DNA of 64,000 nt from contig NC_092612.1 of the NCBI RefSeq assembly GCF_047663525.1, forward strand, positions 1,149,501-1,213,500, in the 5' to 3' direction. The position numbers and the translations under genes are program-made. Source of the DNA: Anas platyrhynchos. Taxonomy: Eukaryota > Chordata > Aves > Anseriformes > Anatidae. The first letter of the stretch is position 1, and every line of letters starts with the position of its first letter. This document shows, piece after piece, positions 12,701-23,881 of the stretch. A model generated the notes under the pieces. That model saw only the letters and a list, made by a program, of their open reading frames with translations. It was not told where the DNA came from and did not search any database.

Positions 12701-15700
12701 CTTTCAAAAAGGAAATTTCCAGGCTTTTATTCCGGAAAATCGCTCCCAACTTCTCCTTCAGGGACATTTCCAAAGGCCTTTCGTTTTGATTTCTGACTTT
12801 CTTCCCTTTCAGCTGTCATCCCCAGCATTATGCAAGCGTTTACAAGGGAAAGCATTGCCAACAAAGCGGTGGATCCGAGGGTTCGGCGCTCTCAGCACGG
12901 CCTCCTTCCTCCTCCTCATCCCAGTGGGGGCTCTCAGAGGGACCCGGGACTCTTGGGGAAAGCAAGAAAACCGCCCGCCCGCTCCCCCATCACCTCTGCC
13001 TCCCTTCCCTTCTGCAGCCCGGCCTCCAGAGCTCCTCCAGCCTCACTCCCCACTCAGAGGGCGACGCAGGGCAGGGGCTGTGGTGCCCACCAGGCTGCGA
13101 GGTGCCCACCGAGGTCCGATTTTGTTGAAATCCCCCCCCCGGGACCGCACCTCGGGGTCCCGCTTGCGTGGCACACACAGCGACGCGGTGTCCCCGAGGC
13201 TCCCAGCCACACGCTTGTTTCTCAGGTGTTCAAACTTTGAGCGTTATTTAAGACTTTTTGCCAAATCCCCTTCCCCGAATCTGCCTTCCCTTCTTCCCGC
13301 ACAGCTGCAGCGTGCTGAGGAACCTGCCCCGAGCCTGCTGCGGGCTCCTGTTAAAGAAGCTTGCACCTATTTACTGGCTTTTTCAATAGGAAACAGCTTT
13401 CCTTGGCAATTTTGTAGGGAAACTCCCCCCCAGCTCTCCTCTTACGTGTGCTCCTGTCCCTCCAAACACACCAAAAAAAAAAAGGCAGGAAGAGAAAACT
13501 TAGAGAAAAACTGCCCCCTGCTCCATCTCCCCCATGTCTCCATGCTTCATGCACAAAGGAGCAGGGACCCCGGCCCCTTCCCGGTTCAGTCGGACTCGGG
13601 GGGCTCCAATAAATGGCACCATCCCCCCCCCCAACCCTCCTTGCACACCCATGGGGACCACCCTGGGGGCTCTGTCTCCTTGCTCTGGCTGCAGCCTCCC
13701 AGAAAACTTGAAGGCTCTGCACTTCTGGGATTTTCTCCCTCGTCTGCCTGTCCTGAGAGCAGAAGGGGCTGGCCAGAAGCCCCCAGCCTCCTGTCCTCCC
13801 CCCGGAACAACCCCTGAATGATTTCCAGAGGGCTGGGAGCTGTTTGCACCCGAGCTCCAAGAGCCCACAGCCGACAAAAGGCATCAGCAAGAAGGGAGCG
13901 GGGACTTTGCAAAGCTGGGGGCAAGAAAAGGGGAGATTTTAGGGACCGGTAATGGAGCTGTAAAACACGAGGAGGCCGAGGCCTGGAGATGCAGGCTCTG
14001 GGAGGCCGCGCTGTGCTGGCTGAAGGAAGCAGCAGCAGGAAGGCTGCCCCTGACCTTGCCCGGCCTCAAGGCTCCTCTGTGGCCTCGACAGAGCTGGGTG
14101 GGCACCCGGCCATCGGCCTGAGCCCGGTGTCCCCCCCCCCGGCAGGGCCTGCTTTTGGTCCTGGTGCTGCTGGAGGGCCGGGGCGCTGCGCCCCAGCCCA
14201 GCCCAGGCCCAACTCCCGGCCTTCTGGCAAAGGATCTCAGGGACTCACGGGTTTTAGTTATTTGCTGGAAGGTTGGTTTGGCCTTAAAGGACAGCGGCGT
14301 GGGCAGAGCAGGGAGGTGGTGGTGGCCAGCCCCTTCCTCTTCTGGACATCACGAGCTCCGGCCCACGAGGAGCCACCAGCGGGGCCGGGTGCTTGGCACC
14401 CACCAAAGGCTCCGGGTTGCACGGACGTCCTCCAAGCGGCTTCTCCTCACAGCAGCCACGCAGTTTGCAGGGATGCCACTGCCATGGGTTGCAGGAGACG
14501 TCTGAAGGCCGCCACGATGAGGGCAGCCCTCGCCAAGGAGCTCGCCTGGCTGCGGCGTGAGGCTGCGGCCGCCCCCTTTTTCTGTCTCCTGCTTTGCTCG
14601 GACACCCGAAGTTCCTCTGCGCTTGGCTTCCATCCATCACCCAGCTCCGGCAGCAGCTGAGCACAGGGGAATGTAGATATCGGGAGCACGTTTCAACACC
14701 CACCCGGTCAGACCTGCCCAAGGTTGGCTTTGCTGTGTGGTACCGGGTCGCATTCCTTTTCCACCACTCTTCTTCCACTGCCCAAAGGGGTCAAATCGTC
14801 TGCAAACCAAGGGAGCGAAGGAAAACCCCGGAATAACGAATCCTCATGGCTAACAAACCGTGTGGCTTCATCCCCCAACAGCCCAGAGCAAAACAAGTTT
14901 CCAGGAAAAAAAAAAAAAAAAAAAAGGGAATTTAAGGGCTTGGGTCCCCCACCACCTCTGAGAGCGTGTCGGTGGTTTGGGAACAGAAATGCCACCAAAA
15001 GATGGGTCGATGGGGATGGGATTCGTTTTCCCTGCCATCAGTCAGTTCACATCCTTACCCAGAAATGGTATCGCCAGTAAATCTAAACTATCGCAGACGC
15101 TCATCTTGGGATGGATAAATCACCTTCCAGGGGTGTTGATTTCCTCCCAGTAGCTGCGCACAAGCCCAAGCAGCTGAAGTTGGCGGAGCTGATTCCTGCC
15201 CATAAGCAAAACGCCTTGTCCTGCCTCTAACTCGTCAAACTCCTCAGAAAGCCTTGGTTTCCACGTCTGTTGTACAAAGGGGCTTTGAAGGTGCTATTTT
15301 TTCGCTGCGACTGCTCAATAGAATATTTACAGACCTGATTTTGTTGTTGCTTGATCTATCAATTCTTTTCCTCTCTGACTTGTATTTCAGTTTCTCCTTT
15401 CCTCTTCTTACAAAGGGGATTTGGGAGGGGGGAGTGGAATGGGTTGTTGCTTTTGGAACCAATCTGCACTGATTTTTATGTCAATTAAACCTTCCATATG
15501 TACAGACTCTGGGACTTTGTTCCAGTCTGCTGCAGCTCTGTTTACTTTGATTGATTTTAAGGCTGTGATGAAAAGAATTTTTTTAAATTAAAGGAAAACT
15601 AAAAAAAAAAAAAGAACTCTTTCTTAATAGATTTTGCATAACCAGAACCACCACGTGATGTTTCCAGGACTAATACTGAGCACATTTTCATGCTGATGAA

Positions 15701-15915
15701 CCAGATTGCCCCACGATGAGCTCTTTTCTCAATGGAGGTGCCGTGCCAGTGACCTGCTGGGACGGGTGGCGCTGGCACCGAGCATCGGGTGCTGCTCACA
15801 CAGGGCGAGGGCAGCGCTCAGACCCTGTCAGCTCCACAGCAGCCCTTGGCCACGACCTGCTGCCACTGCCGGCAGCCCCAGCCAGGTACCCCCAGAGGCA
15901 GGTTTGGGGTTTGGG
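9766..15915. other. Intergenic, no gene supported
   Basis: GC-rich sequence with pyrimidine-rich and A-rich tracts (about 10.17-10.22, 10.50, 11.69-11.78, 14.905-14.924 kb). The longest open frame in the window's intergenic DNA (12660-13817 +, 385 codons) lies here. It is Pro/Ser/Arg/Leu-rich and resembles no family. No splice-compatible set of exons was found on either strand. Confidence 0.6.
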
Positions 15916-15919
15916 TCAG

Positions 15920-16080
15920 GTATCAGGAAGAAATCTTTCCCCAGGAGGGTGGCGAGGAGCTGGAGGTGCCCCTTCCCTGTGGGGGGGACCCAAGGCCAGG
16001 CTGCATGGGGCTGTGGGCAGGAACCAGGTGGGTTTTGAGCTCCCTGCCAACCTCACCCATCCCACAACGCTGTGACGGGG
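15920..16080 (+). mobile_element. CR1-type non-LTR retrotransposon 3' remnant
   Basis: The stretch beginning TCAGGAAGAAATCTTTCCCC, followed by GAGGGTGGCGAGGAGCTGG and then CAAGGCCAGGCTGCATGGGG and GCAGGAACCAGGTGGG, follows the conserved 3' end of avian CR1 elements (AGGAAGAAATTCTT, GAGGGTGGTGAG, AAGGCCAGGCTGGATGGGG). It is diverged and lacks the terminal ATTCTATG repeats. This is a dead, truncated copy in the + orientation. Recognised from memory of the CR1 consensus. Confidence 0.75.
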
Positions 16081-16479
16081 ACAAGCGAGGCTGGAACTCC
16101 CAGCATTTCCACCCCAAACCATCAATGGAGAGCTGGGCTGGGCTGGAAGAGGGCAGCGAGCTCCTTTCCCTCCCAGGCTCCCACCAAAGCCTCGTCCCCG
16201 GAGGCCAGCAGGCAGGGGAGGCTCAGGACGGGCTGCCTGGAGGAAGCAGCATCCTTTGCCACGGCCAGGTCCGCAGCAGCAGAGCTTTTTGCCACCCCAG
16301 CAGCTCATCGCACACGCGCTGCCCAAGCTCGCGGCGTGGATGCTCTGCAGCTCCTGGAATCGCACAGCTCCCTCCTACGCGTCCTCTAAATATACAGTAA
16401 CACCCCGCAGGATGCAACGGCCAAGATTTGGGTTCTTTCCCTGCTTACAGGTCCCTGGCTGGATACCAGATGATTCCTG

Positions 16480-16604
16480 CAGCAGGCTTAAGGCACCTGG
16501 ACTTGGTGGTGTTTGTAGGTCCCTTCCAAATGAACTGCTCCATCCCATCCCATCCCATCCCATCCCATCCTGTCCTATCCTGTCCGTTCCATCCCATCCC
16601 ATCC
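16480..16604 (+). mobile_element. Probable second CR1-like tail merging into an (ATCCC)n array
   Basis: GGTGTTTGTAGGTCCCTTCC followed by AAATGAACTG resembles the CR1 terminus (TTTAAGGTCCCTTCCAACCCAAAC). Instead of the octamer tail it runs into CATCC/CATCCC pentamers (16539-16604). It could be a CR1 whose tail microsatellite was replaced, or a chance match, and is weaker than the copy at 15.92 kb. Confidence 0.45.
16539..16604. repeat. (CATCC)n pentanucleotide microsatellite
   Basis: About thirteen pentamers, mostly CATCC/CCATC with TGTCC and TATCC variants in the middle. It directly follows the CR1-like tail. Confidence 0.85.
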
Positions 16605-17324
16605 TTGGGGATTGAATCTGAACGTGATCTACAAAATCACTCTAGTGCTAGCTGTTGGCAACCGAAAACCAACCTTGGCTCCCTGCAACCTCCTCAGCGG
16701 TAACTGGTGGTCTGCAGGAAGCAAGCGTTCAGGCTAAGATAGGAAAAACAGGTTGGAAAACTAGATTTAAGATGCACAAAAAAAATGCATTTAAACTCTT
16801 CCAGTTTCCACCCTTTCTAGGCTTGCTCTTAAACCCCAAGAAATGTCCTATTTCTTGGTTCACATTTCAACAACCTCACCTACACATGGCAGCTCTTGCA
16901 GACTGGCTTCAAGAAATCACTCTTAAAAATCAGATGGAGACTAAAAACCTTCAGCAGCTGTAGGAGTTGGCCTGTAGGATTTCCACCCCCACTGATGGAT
17001 TTGCAAACCCTGCTCTCAGTTTATAAATCTCAGCCTCGTTTTTATTAACCCTGCCGTGGCTCCACAAATCCCGTCAGAGATGCACAAATCGCCCCAATCT
17101 GCACTGATTTATAAACCCAAATCTTCTGCTCGGGCAGCGAGGCCGTGCCGTGCCGGACCCACTTCACAAACCCCCTCCCGTGGTTTTGATCTCAGCCTGC
17201 TGCTGCCTCCGCCTCCGGGGGAATCGCGGTGGCGTGGCCGTGGGAGCTGGAAGAGTTAAGAAGAACGCCAAAAATTAAGGTTGGGGTGAACCGGAGGGTT
17301 GTTGCAATGGCTCTTCTCTGATTT

Positions 17325-18230
17325 CCAGCCTTCAGCTCCATCTGCCCCAGCCTCCACCTGCTCTGGCCTTTACCTACACCTGCTCCAGCCTTCACCTCAA
17401 CCTCCTCCTTCACCTCCACCTACTCCAGCCTCCACCTGTTCTGGCCTTCACCTTCACCTGCTCCGACCTTCACCTGCTCCTATCCAAGCCTCCATCTGCT
17501 CCAGCCTCCACCTGCTCTGGCCTTCACACCCACCTGCTCCGACCTTCACCTGCTCCGACCTTCACCTCCTCCTGTCCAAGCCTCCATCTGCTCCAGCCTC
17601 CACCTGCTCCAGCCTTCACCTCAACCTCCTCCTTCACCTCCACCTGCTCTGTCCTTCACCTGCTCTGTCCTTCACCTGCTCCGACCTTCACCTCCTCCTG
17701 CCCCAGCCTCCTCCTGCCCCAGCCTCCTCCTGCCCCTACCTTTACCTGCTCCAGCCTTCATCTGCTCTAGCCTTCACCTCCACCTGCTCCAACCTCCATA
17801 TCCACCTGCCCCAGCATTCACCTGCTCCGACCTCCACCTGCTCCGACCTCCACTTCCACCTGCTCCACCCTTCACATGCTCCAGCCTCCACCTGCCCCAT
17901 CCTTCACCCCCACCTCCTCTGACCTCCACCTGCTCCGACCTTCACCTCCTCCTGCCCCAACCTCCACCTGCCCCAACCTTCACCCCCACCTGCCCCAGCC
18001 TTCACCTGCTCTGACCTCCACCTGCTCCAACCTTCACCTCCTCCTGCCCCAGCCTCCTCCTGCCCCAGCCTCCACCTGCTTCAGCCTCCACCTGCTCTGA
18101 CCTCCCCCTGCCCCATCCTCCACCCCCAACTCCCCCAGCCTCCACCTCCCCCAGCCTCCACCCCCACCCCCCCAGCCCCCCCCCTCCTCCCCCGGCCTCC
18201 CCCCCCCCCCAGCCTCCTCCCTGGCCCCGC
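17325..18230. repeat. Pyrimidine-rich minisatellite (CCTYCACCTGCTCCA-like, about 15 bp)
   Basis: About 900 bases are built of imperfect 15-bp units, CCTCCACCTGCTCCA / CCTTCACCTGCTCCG, with the top strand almost free of G except in CTG. Higher-order blocks are repeated (for example CTGCTCCGACCTTCACCTCC several times). The last 150 bases decay into C-runs and abut a promoter-like block. Open frames over the array (Leu/His/Pro/Ser repeats) are repeat artefacts. Confidence 0.85.
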
Positions 18231-18250
18231 CCCTCCCCGGCCTCTGCCTC

Positions 18251-18330
18251 CCCCTCAGCCAATCAGCGGCGCGCTCCGGCTCCCGGCCATATAAGGAGCG
18301 GCGCCGAGCCGAGCCCCCCCCCCCCCCGAC
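18251..18330 (+). promoter_or_regulatory. Orphan promoter-like block: CCAAT box, CArG/TATA box, CpGs
   Basis: CAGCCAATCAGCG (CCAAT at 18259-18263) is followed 24 bases later by CCATATAAGG at 18287-18296. The latter fits the SRF CArG consensus CC(A/T)6GG exactly and also contains TATAA. CpG-rich sequence surrounds it. CCAAT upstream of TATA suggests + strand transcription starting near 18320. No reading frame of substance follows; the first ATG (18415) gives only about 19 codons. It could drive a non-coding RNA or an unseen upstream exon, or be a fortuitous match. Confidence 0.4.
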
Positions 18331-18350
18331 CCCCCCCCCACCCCCCCCAG
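18315..18350. repeat. Poly-C runs
   Basis: Three C-runs of about 9-14 bases broken by GA and A lie immediately after the promoter-like block. A G16 run follows at 18485-18500, so C-rich and G-rich tracts face each other within 150 bases. Confidence 0.8.
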
Positions 18351-18359
18351 CATCCTCCT

Positions 18360-21005
18360 CCCGGGTCCTGAACCCGACGCCCAAAATCCCCGTTCCCAGC
18401 TTTTCCCAAAATTAATGCGAAACCACCCCAAACTCGGGGCTTTTGTCCACCAACGCAAAAGCAATTCCCGTTAATTCAATGCCTGGGGGGGGGGGGGGGG
18501 ATAAACGCATCTTCCTCGGCGGTTTCTTGCAAGATGCATTAAAAAAAATAATAATAAAAAATAAAAATATTTAAAAAATAATATTAAGAATAGAAAAAAC
18601 ATAAATAGGATATTTGGAATAGAAAAAAATTGAACAGACCCCCCCCGAAGCCCCCGGAGCCTCGTGCCAGGGGATGCTCAGGTGGGTGGATGAATGCCCA
18701 GAGCGATTCCCGGAGGTGCTGGTGTTGGGAACTGCGGAAATTTATTTGTGTTTTCCCCCCAAAGGCGAATGCCTTGCGAAGATAAGGCCCGAAGAGCTAT
18801 TTCGGGAGGTCTGCAGGAGGTGGAAAGCTGCACGCCCCCCGGTATCCCAGCCGCGGCGGTGAAATCTGGTTGAATAACGCGTTCAGAATGTGCTGGGAAT
18901 AAAATCAACGGGATCCCAGCACTCCGTGCACAGGGAGCTGAGCAAATTCTCTTCTGGGTGCTTGTCCTAGCACCCAGAAAAAGTGCTGAGCATCTTCGGT
19001 TCTGGTTTCTGCAGATCTCCCTGGAGGGGCTTTGCTCTGTAGGAAACCCGACTCACGCACGGCATCGGGCATCCTTCAAGTCCTTCTGCTTGCTGTTGAT
19101 AGCTCCTCACAAAACGAAAGCACGGTGTTGCTTTCCGTAGACAATTCCTCCTTGGAGAACTGGAGTATTGAAACCCTCTTCCGAGTCCCGAGAGAGAGGG
19201 GGGAAAAAATAGAAAATAATTTGACCTACATTCACGGGAAGAGTTCTTGAGTTAGCAAGTTCCAACCAGTTTTCCAAATTCAAGCTCAGCAAGAGCTGGC
19301 TCACTTCCCCCAAAACAAAGAAACAACAACAAACCCACAAAAAAAAAATCATTTATTTGGAACCTATGTGAGCAATGCCAGGAAAACAACTGTGAGACAT
19401 GGAAATGGAGAGCAAAGGGTTCATTTAGGACCCCTCCCATGACCCCATGGACCAGCAGGAGGCAGGATCAAGAATTTTGGGATTATGCCCCAAACCAAGT
19501 GGCTTCGGAACCACTTCTTGTCCCTGGGATAAAGGACTGCGAAAGGACAGGCCCTCAAATACGTGGGACTGGAGATAAAAGAAAGTAGCAAGGAAAAGAT
19601 GAAAAAACATCAATTAACATTTGTGCTCTGGGAGCTCTTTCCTATATTCCATATCCTCCATCCTACTGGAAGATCTTGGCCACATCGACATCTCCGTTGG
19701 TGTCCCGAGTCTGCAGAAGTCACCGTTCTGAAGACATCGCCTCGTTAAGGCTCCTTCTGACTCCCAAAACTCTACCCGATCCCAAACCAAGCCACGGGAC
19801 TGTGCCACAAACGGCTGCTGGTGCTGGGTCTGATCCTGCCCTGGGACGGGCAGATGGATCGGATGGTTTCTTATGGCCAATTCCTAATTTTGTTTGATCT
19901 CTAAGCAATTCATTGTAACTGACTTTAATAATAATCCCGATTAATCAATATATAGAGCACTTTTAATATCAGCTGGCTGAGGGTCCCCCCAGTTAGCTCT
20001 TTGAGGACACTTTGTGTAAGTTTTGTGGAATGGCTCTTTTAAGCAATTTTTCCTACTCGCCGCTATCGGTTACTAATGAACTGGAAAACAGCGCATCATC
20101 ATCGGGTGATTCTGGCACATCTTCCTTGGTTCTTTCCAAACTCTGATGAGAAATATTTATTAAACATTTCTGGCTTTTTCTGCGTAATTATGAGTAGCAT
20201 TAGTGTTCCCATCTAGTAAAAGTCCCGGACTATTATTAGGATTGCTTTTCTCTAAACATGGTTTTAAAAATACCTTATTTTGTCCCTAAAACTGACAGCC
20301 AGGAATTTCTGCCTTAAGTTGCCTTTGTTCCTTCTGTGTTACACACACTCCATGAAACTAATCTGTATTAATTACTCTCAATCCCTCCATCTCCTCCTTT
20401 CCATTTGTCACGTATTGCTTTTTTGTTCTAATTGCTGCCTTTGCCACCGCGTCTGTGCCAGATGGACTCTCTTGAGCGAGGAATTACAGCTCTTTGGTGG
20501 CTTAACGCAGTCTTTTTAAAAGCTCAGCCACCTTAATTTGTGCCTTCCCATGTGAGATCCGTGCAGCCTTCACCTTCAGGAAGGCAGAATTTGGGGTGGC
20601 CAGGAGGCAGGACAGCCCTTGCTAATGTCACCTTTGGCCATCTCCAGGTGAGATGTGTCCCATGAGTCCGTGTGGACACAGAGGGCCACAGAGAGCTGAA
20701 GGCATCCACAAGCAGCTCCTGGGATGTGGTTTTGGCTTGGATAAAAATTTGGGATAAACGACACTAGTAAGGAAAGCAAAGTGATGGGCAAGCAGGTGAG
20801 CACAGCAGCTGGCGTGGGAGAGGCTGAGTTGCTGCGAGTTGGATTTCTGTGGAAATGTTTGTGTCATCGCTGTGTTTTCAGGCATACCTGTTTTGTTTGA
20901 TGTCATAAAATGGCCCTGAGAATACCATCCTCAGCCTTCCACTGTGATAATTTCTAAATTTTTGAAAAAAACTCTTTTCAAAATCTCCCTCCTCAGAGGA
21001 AAGAG
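18360..21005. other. Intergenic, no gene supported
   Basis: After the G16 run there is an AT-rich patch of AATAATAAAA-type sequence (18538-18630). The rest turns progressively AT-rich, with scattered short frames on both strands and no paired splice sites or recognisable protein. Confidence 0.6.
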
Positions 21006-21010
21006 AGTGT

Positions 21011-21376
<366 letters not shown>

Positions 21377-23670
21377 TCCTTTTTTTTTTCCCCTCTTTAT
21401 AAATTCCCTCAATGTCTGGGAGGGGTCAGACAAGCCAGAGTTCAAAGTGCCGGAGATCAGAGCACCATGACACAGTGGCTGGGGAGTTCTGCATATAGCT
21501 GATTACTGCTTCTTCCCAAAAGAGTCGTATAGTTCTGGAAATCCTTCCCTTCAGGCTGATAGAAAGGAGACATTTCAGAGCTGTGTGGTTAGAATAAAGA
21601 GTTCATACATGCCTGATAGGCAGACAGAGGGTATTATTCAGGGCTGTAAGAATTGGTGGCTTTACAGTATGATACTGAGCAGTATGCAAAGGACTGGCAT
21701 TAATTGGAACTACCCAGCGGAGATGTGGACATAATTATCTAAAGGACCAACTCTCAACAGATGGACTTAGTCATGGCAAACACACAGCCCAGCTATCTAA
21801 AGAGCAAAAATGCAAATGCCCTAGAAGGGAGCCAGCTGAAGTCCTGCGGCTAATGACAAAAAGGAAGGACCGTTCCATAACCCAGAAAAAAAAACCTTCC
21901 TCTCCTTTCCTCTCCTCTCCAAGATGTTGCTCCTTGAGCACGTTGCAGTCGTGGCTGCCTCCAGTTCCCCGGCCTCAGGCATCACCCTGTGCCGAGAGGG
22001 AGGGCAGGCGGCTGGGGAGGGGGCTTGGCACCAGCCCTGTCCCTTGGGGGTGCCGTGGGTCCCTGCCCAGGGGATGACTGAGGAAGGGGACAGGGCACAG
22101 AGCGAGGAACCGAAGCCCTGAGCAAGCAGGGAGGACGGTCCTGGCCATGCCAAATGCACGTGATGGAGAAGCAGCAGTGCTGAGAGGTCAGAGCCAGCAG
22201 AGGAGCCTGGTTTCGTTCTCTCGGTGCTGTAGCAGAAGCAAGTCACTTGATTTCTTCAAAACAGCCTCCCGCTTCCTCTGAGCCTGTGCTCTTCCCTCCA
22301 GCCCACGTGCTGCTATATTTAATCTCCGCGCTGTCTACCTTTTCTGCAGCCCAATCTGGGCGTCATGCTTCCCAGAAATCATGAGGCGGCACCCAAAATC
22401 ACGACGGTGCTTGCAGAGAGCCTGGTGTTCTTGGTTGCTTGCTTTCTGATCCTTCTGCTAGGCCACGGGGTCACTTTTTAAGGTTTGTAGCTGTTGGCAG
22501 GGAAGCAAAATCGTGAAGTTCTGTAAACAAGATGCTTCTCTTTATTTTATGGGCTCATAAGAACAACATTTGGCCTTTGCGTGTCAAGTGTATTGTTACC
22601 AAAATCAGTTTATCTGTCTCCCTTTTCAGGAAAGCCAAGCAAATGTGCCCTCTGCCATCTGCTTCCTCCCTGCTTCCAGTGCAGGTCCTAACCCTAACTC
22701 ACCACCTAGTCATCAAGAGGCAGAGTCACAGAGTAATCTGACTGTGTGACTGGGGAAATAACGGTCTGTAGCAGCAGCCGCCTCATCTGTTACGTGATAG
22801 CAAGGCTAATTTCTCTGGGAGTTTAGCCTTGAGCAGATTATCTGTCAGCCAGGAGAGCTTATTGATCCCTGAACGGATTGCAGCCCCTCCTGCTGTGGAC
22901 AAATGCGGACGACCCAGCCTCATTGCGAGCATGATTTCAGCATAATAAGATGTTGTATTTATTTGTAGGATTTTCATATGAGGTATTTGGTTAAACGCTG
23001 ACTCTTTAAGGAGCAAAAGAGTGGAAAAGATTGCTTTTTATTATGGGAAAGACTGGTCTGTAGCCCTGGGGGACGTGTGTCAGCATTACGCAGCAAAGCT
23101 GGGGCAGCGTGAGCACCACGAGCACCATTCACGGACACGGTCGCAAACTCCTGCTCCAAGGGTTGGACTCAGGTGCTTCAAAACAGCCGAGCAAAATCCT
23201 GCACGTAAAAGGTGGGAGCAAGAGATCGGGGTGCAAGGGCCAAAGCCTGCAACTCTTCAGCAAACGGGAGCACCTGCAGCATGTAACAGAGCTGATAATG
23301 CCTCGTTATACAAAACGGGGGTGATGCTCAGCTGGATGCATTCAAAAAACTGTAAAAATGGGTATCATCCCCCAGTGGTTTTCCTCTGACAATCCCCCCA
23401 CTCTTGTAGTGACCCAAAATTTTTGCTGGCATGGCTTTCCTCACTCTCAGACAGCTTGTGACCTGCTTATTCCTCTTCCTTTAGTTTTGAAATGTCACTG
23501 TCTATATTTTGAGATGGCTTAAAAGCGACTTCCCCTTTTTAGTGCCTTCTATACAGTTTTCCATCCTTTTCTTACTGCTTAGCAGTTTAGAAATGTTTCC
23601 ATTACAAAGCAAAATTGCCTCAGAATCACAATCTGTTTGTTTCTAGGGGCAATGTTCATGGATTCAGAGG

Positions 23671-23692
23671 AAAAAAAAAAAAAAAAAAAAAA
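23671..23692. repeat. A22 run
   Basis: A homopolymer followed by GGAAAAAAAAAGAGG. It may be the tail of an old retroposed sequence, but no donor RNA could be recognised upstream. Confidence 0.8.
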
Positions 23693-23836
23693 GGAAAAAA
23701 AAAGAGGATATTTGGTCATACAAAACTTTCACCATGCAGAAATTTTATTTTAGCTGCACCTTACCAAATATCTGCTCATGGCAGCGTGTGGAGTAGGGGG
23801 CTCCTTCCAACACGGGGCTGCAACGCAGTGCCCATG

Positions 23837-23847
23837 AGGAGGAGGAG

Positions 23848-23879
<32 letters not shown>

Positions 23880-23881
23880 AG
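23837..23881. repeat. (GGA)n microsatellite
   Basis: About fifteen GGA/GAA triplets with two AGA interruptions. Confidence 0.9.

Noticed and set aside
17299-18384. Leu/His/Pro/Ser repeat frames and Gly/Glu-rich antisense frames
   Set aside because: Products of the pyrimidine minisatellite; no start context, splice sites or homology.
22687-22698. CCTAACCCTAAC, telomere-like
   Set aside because: Barely two units, too short for an interstitial telomeric array.
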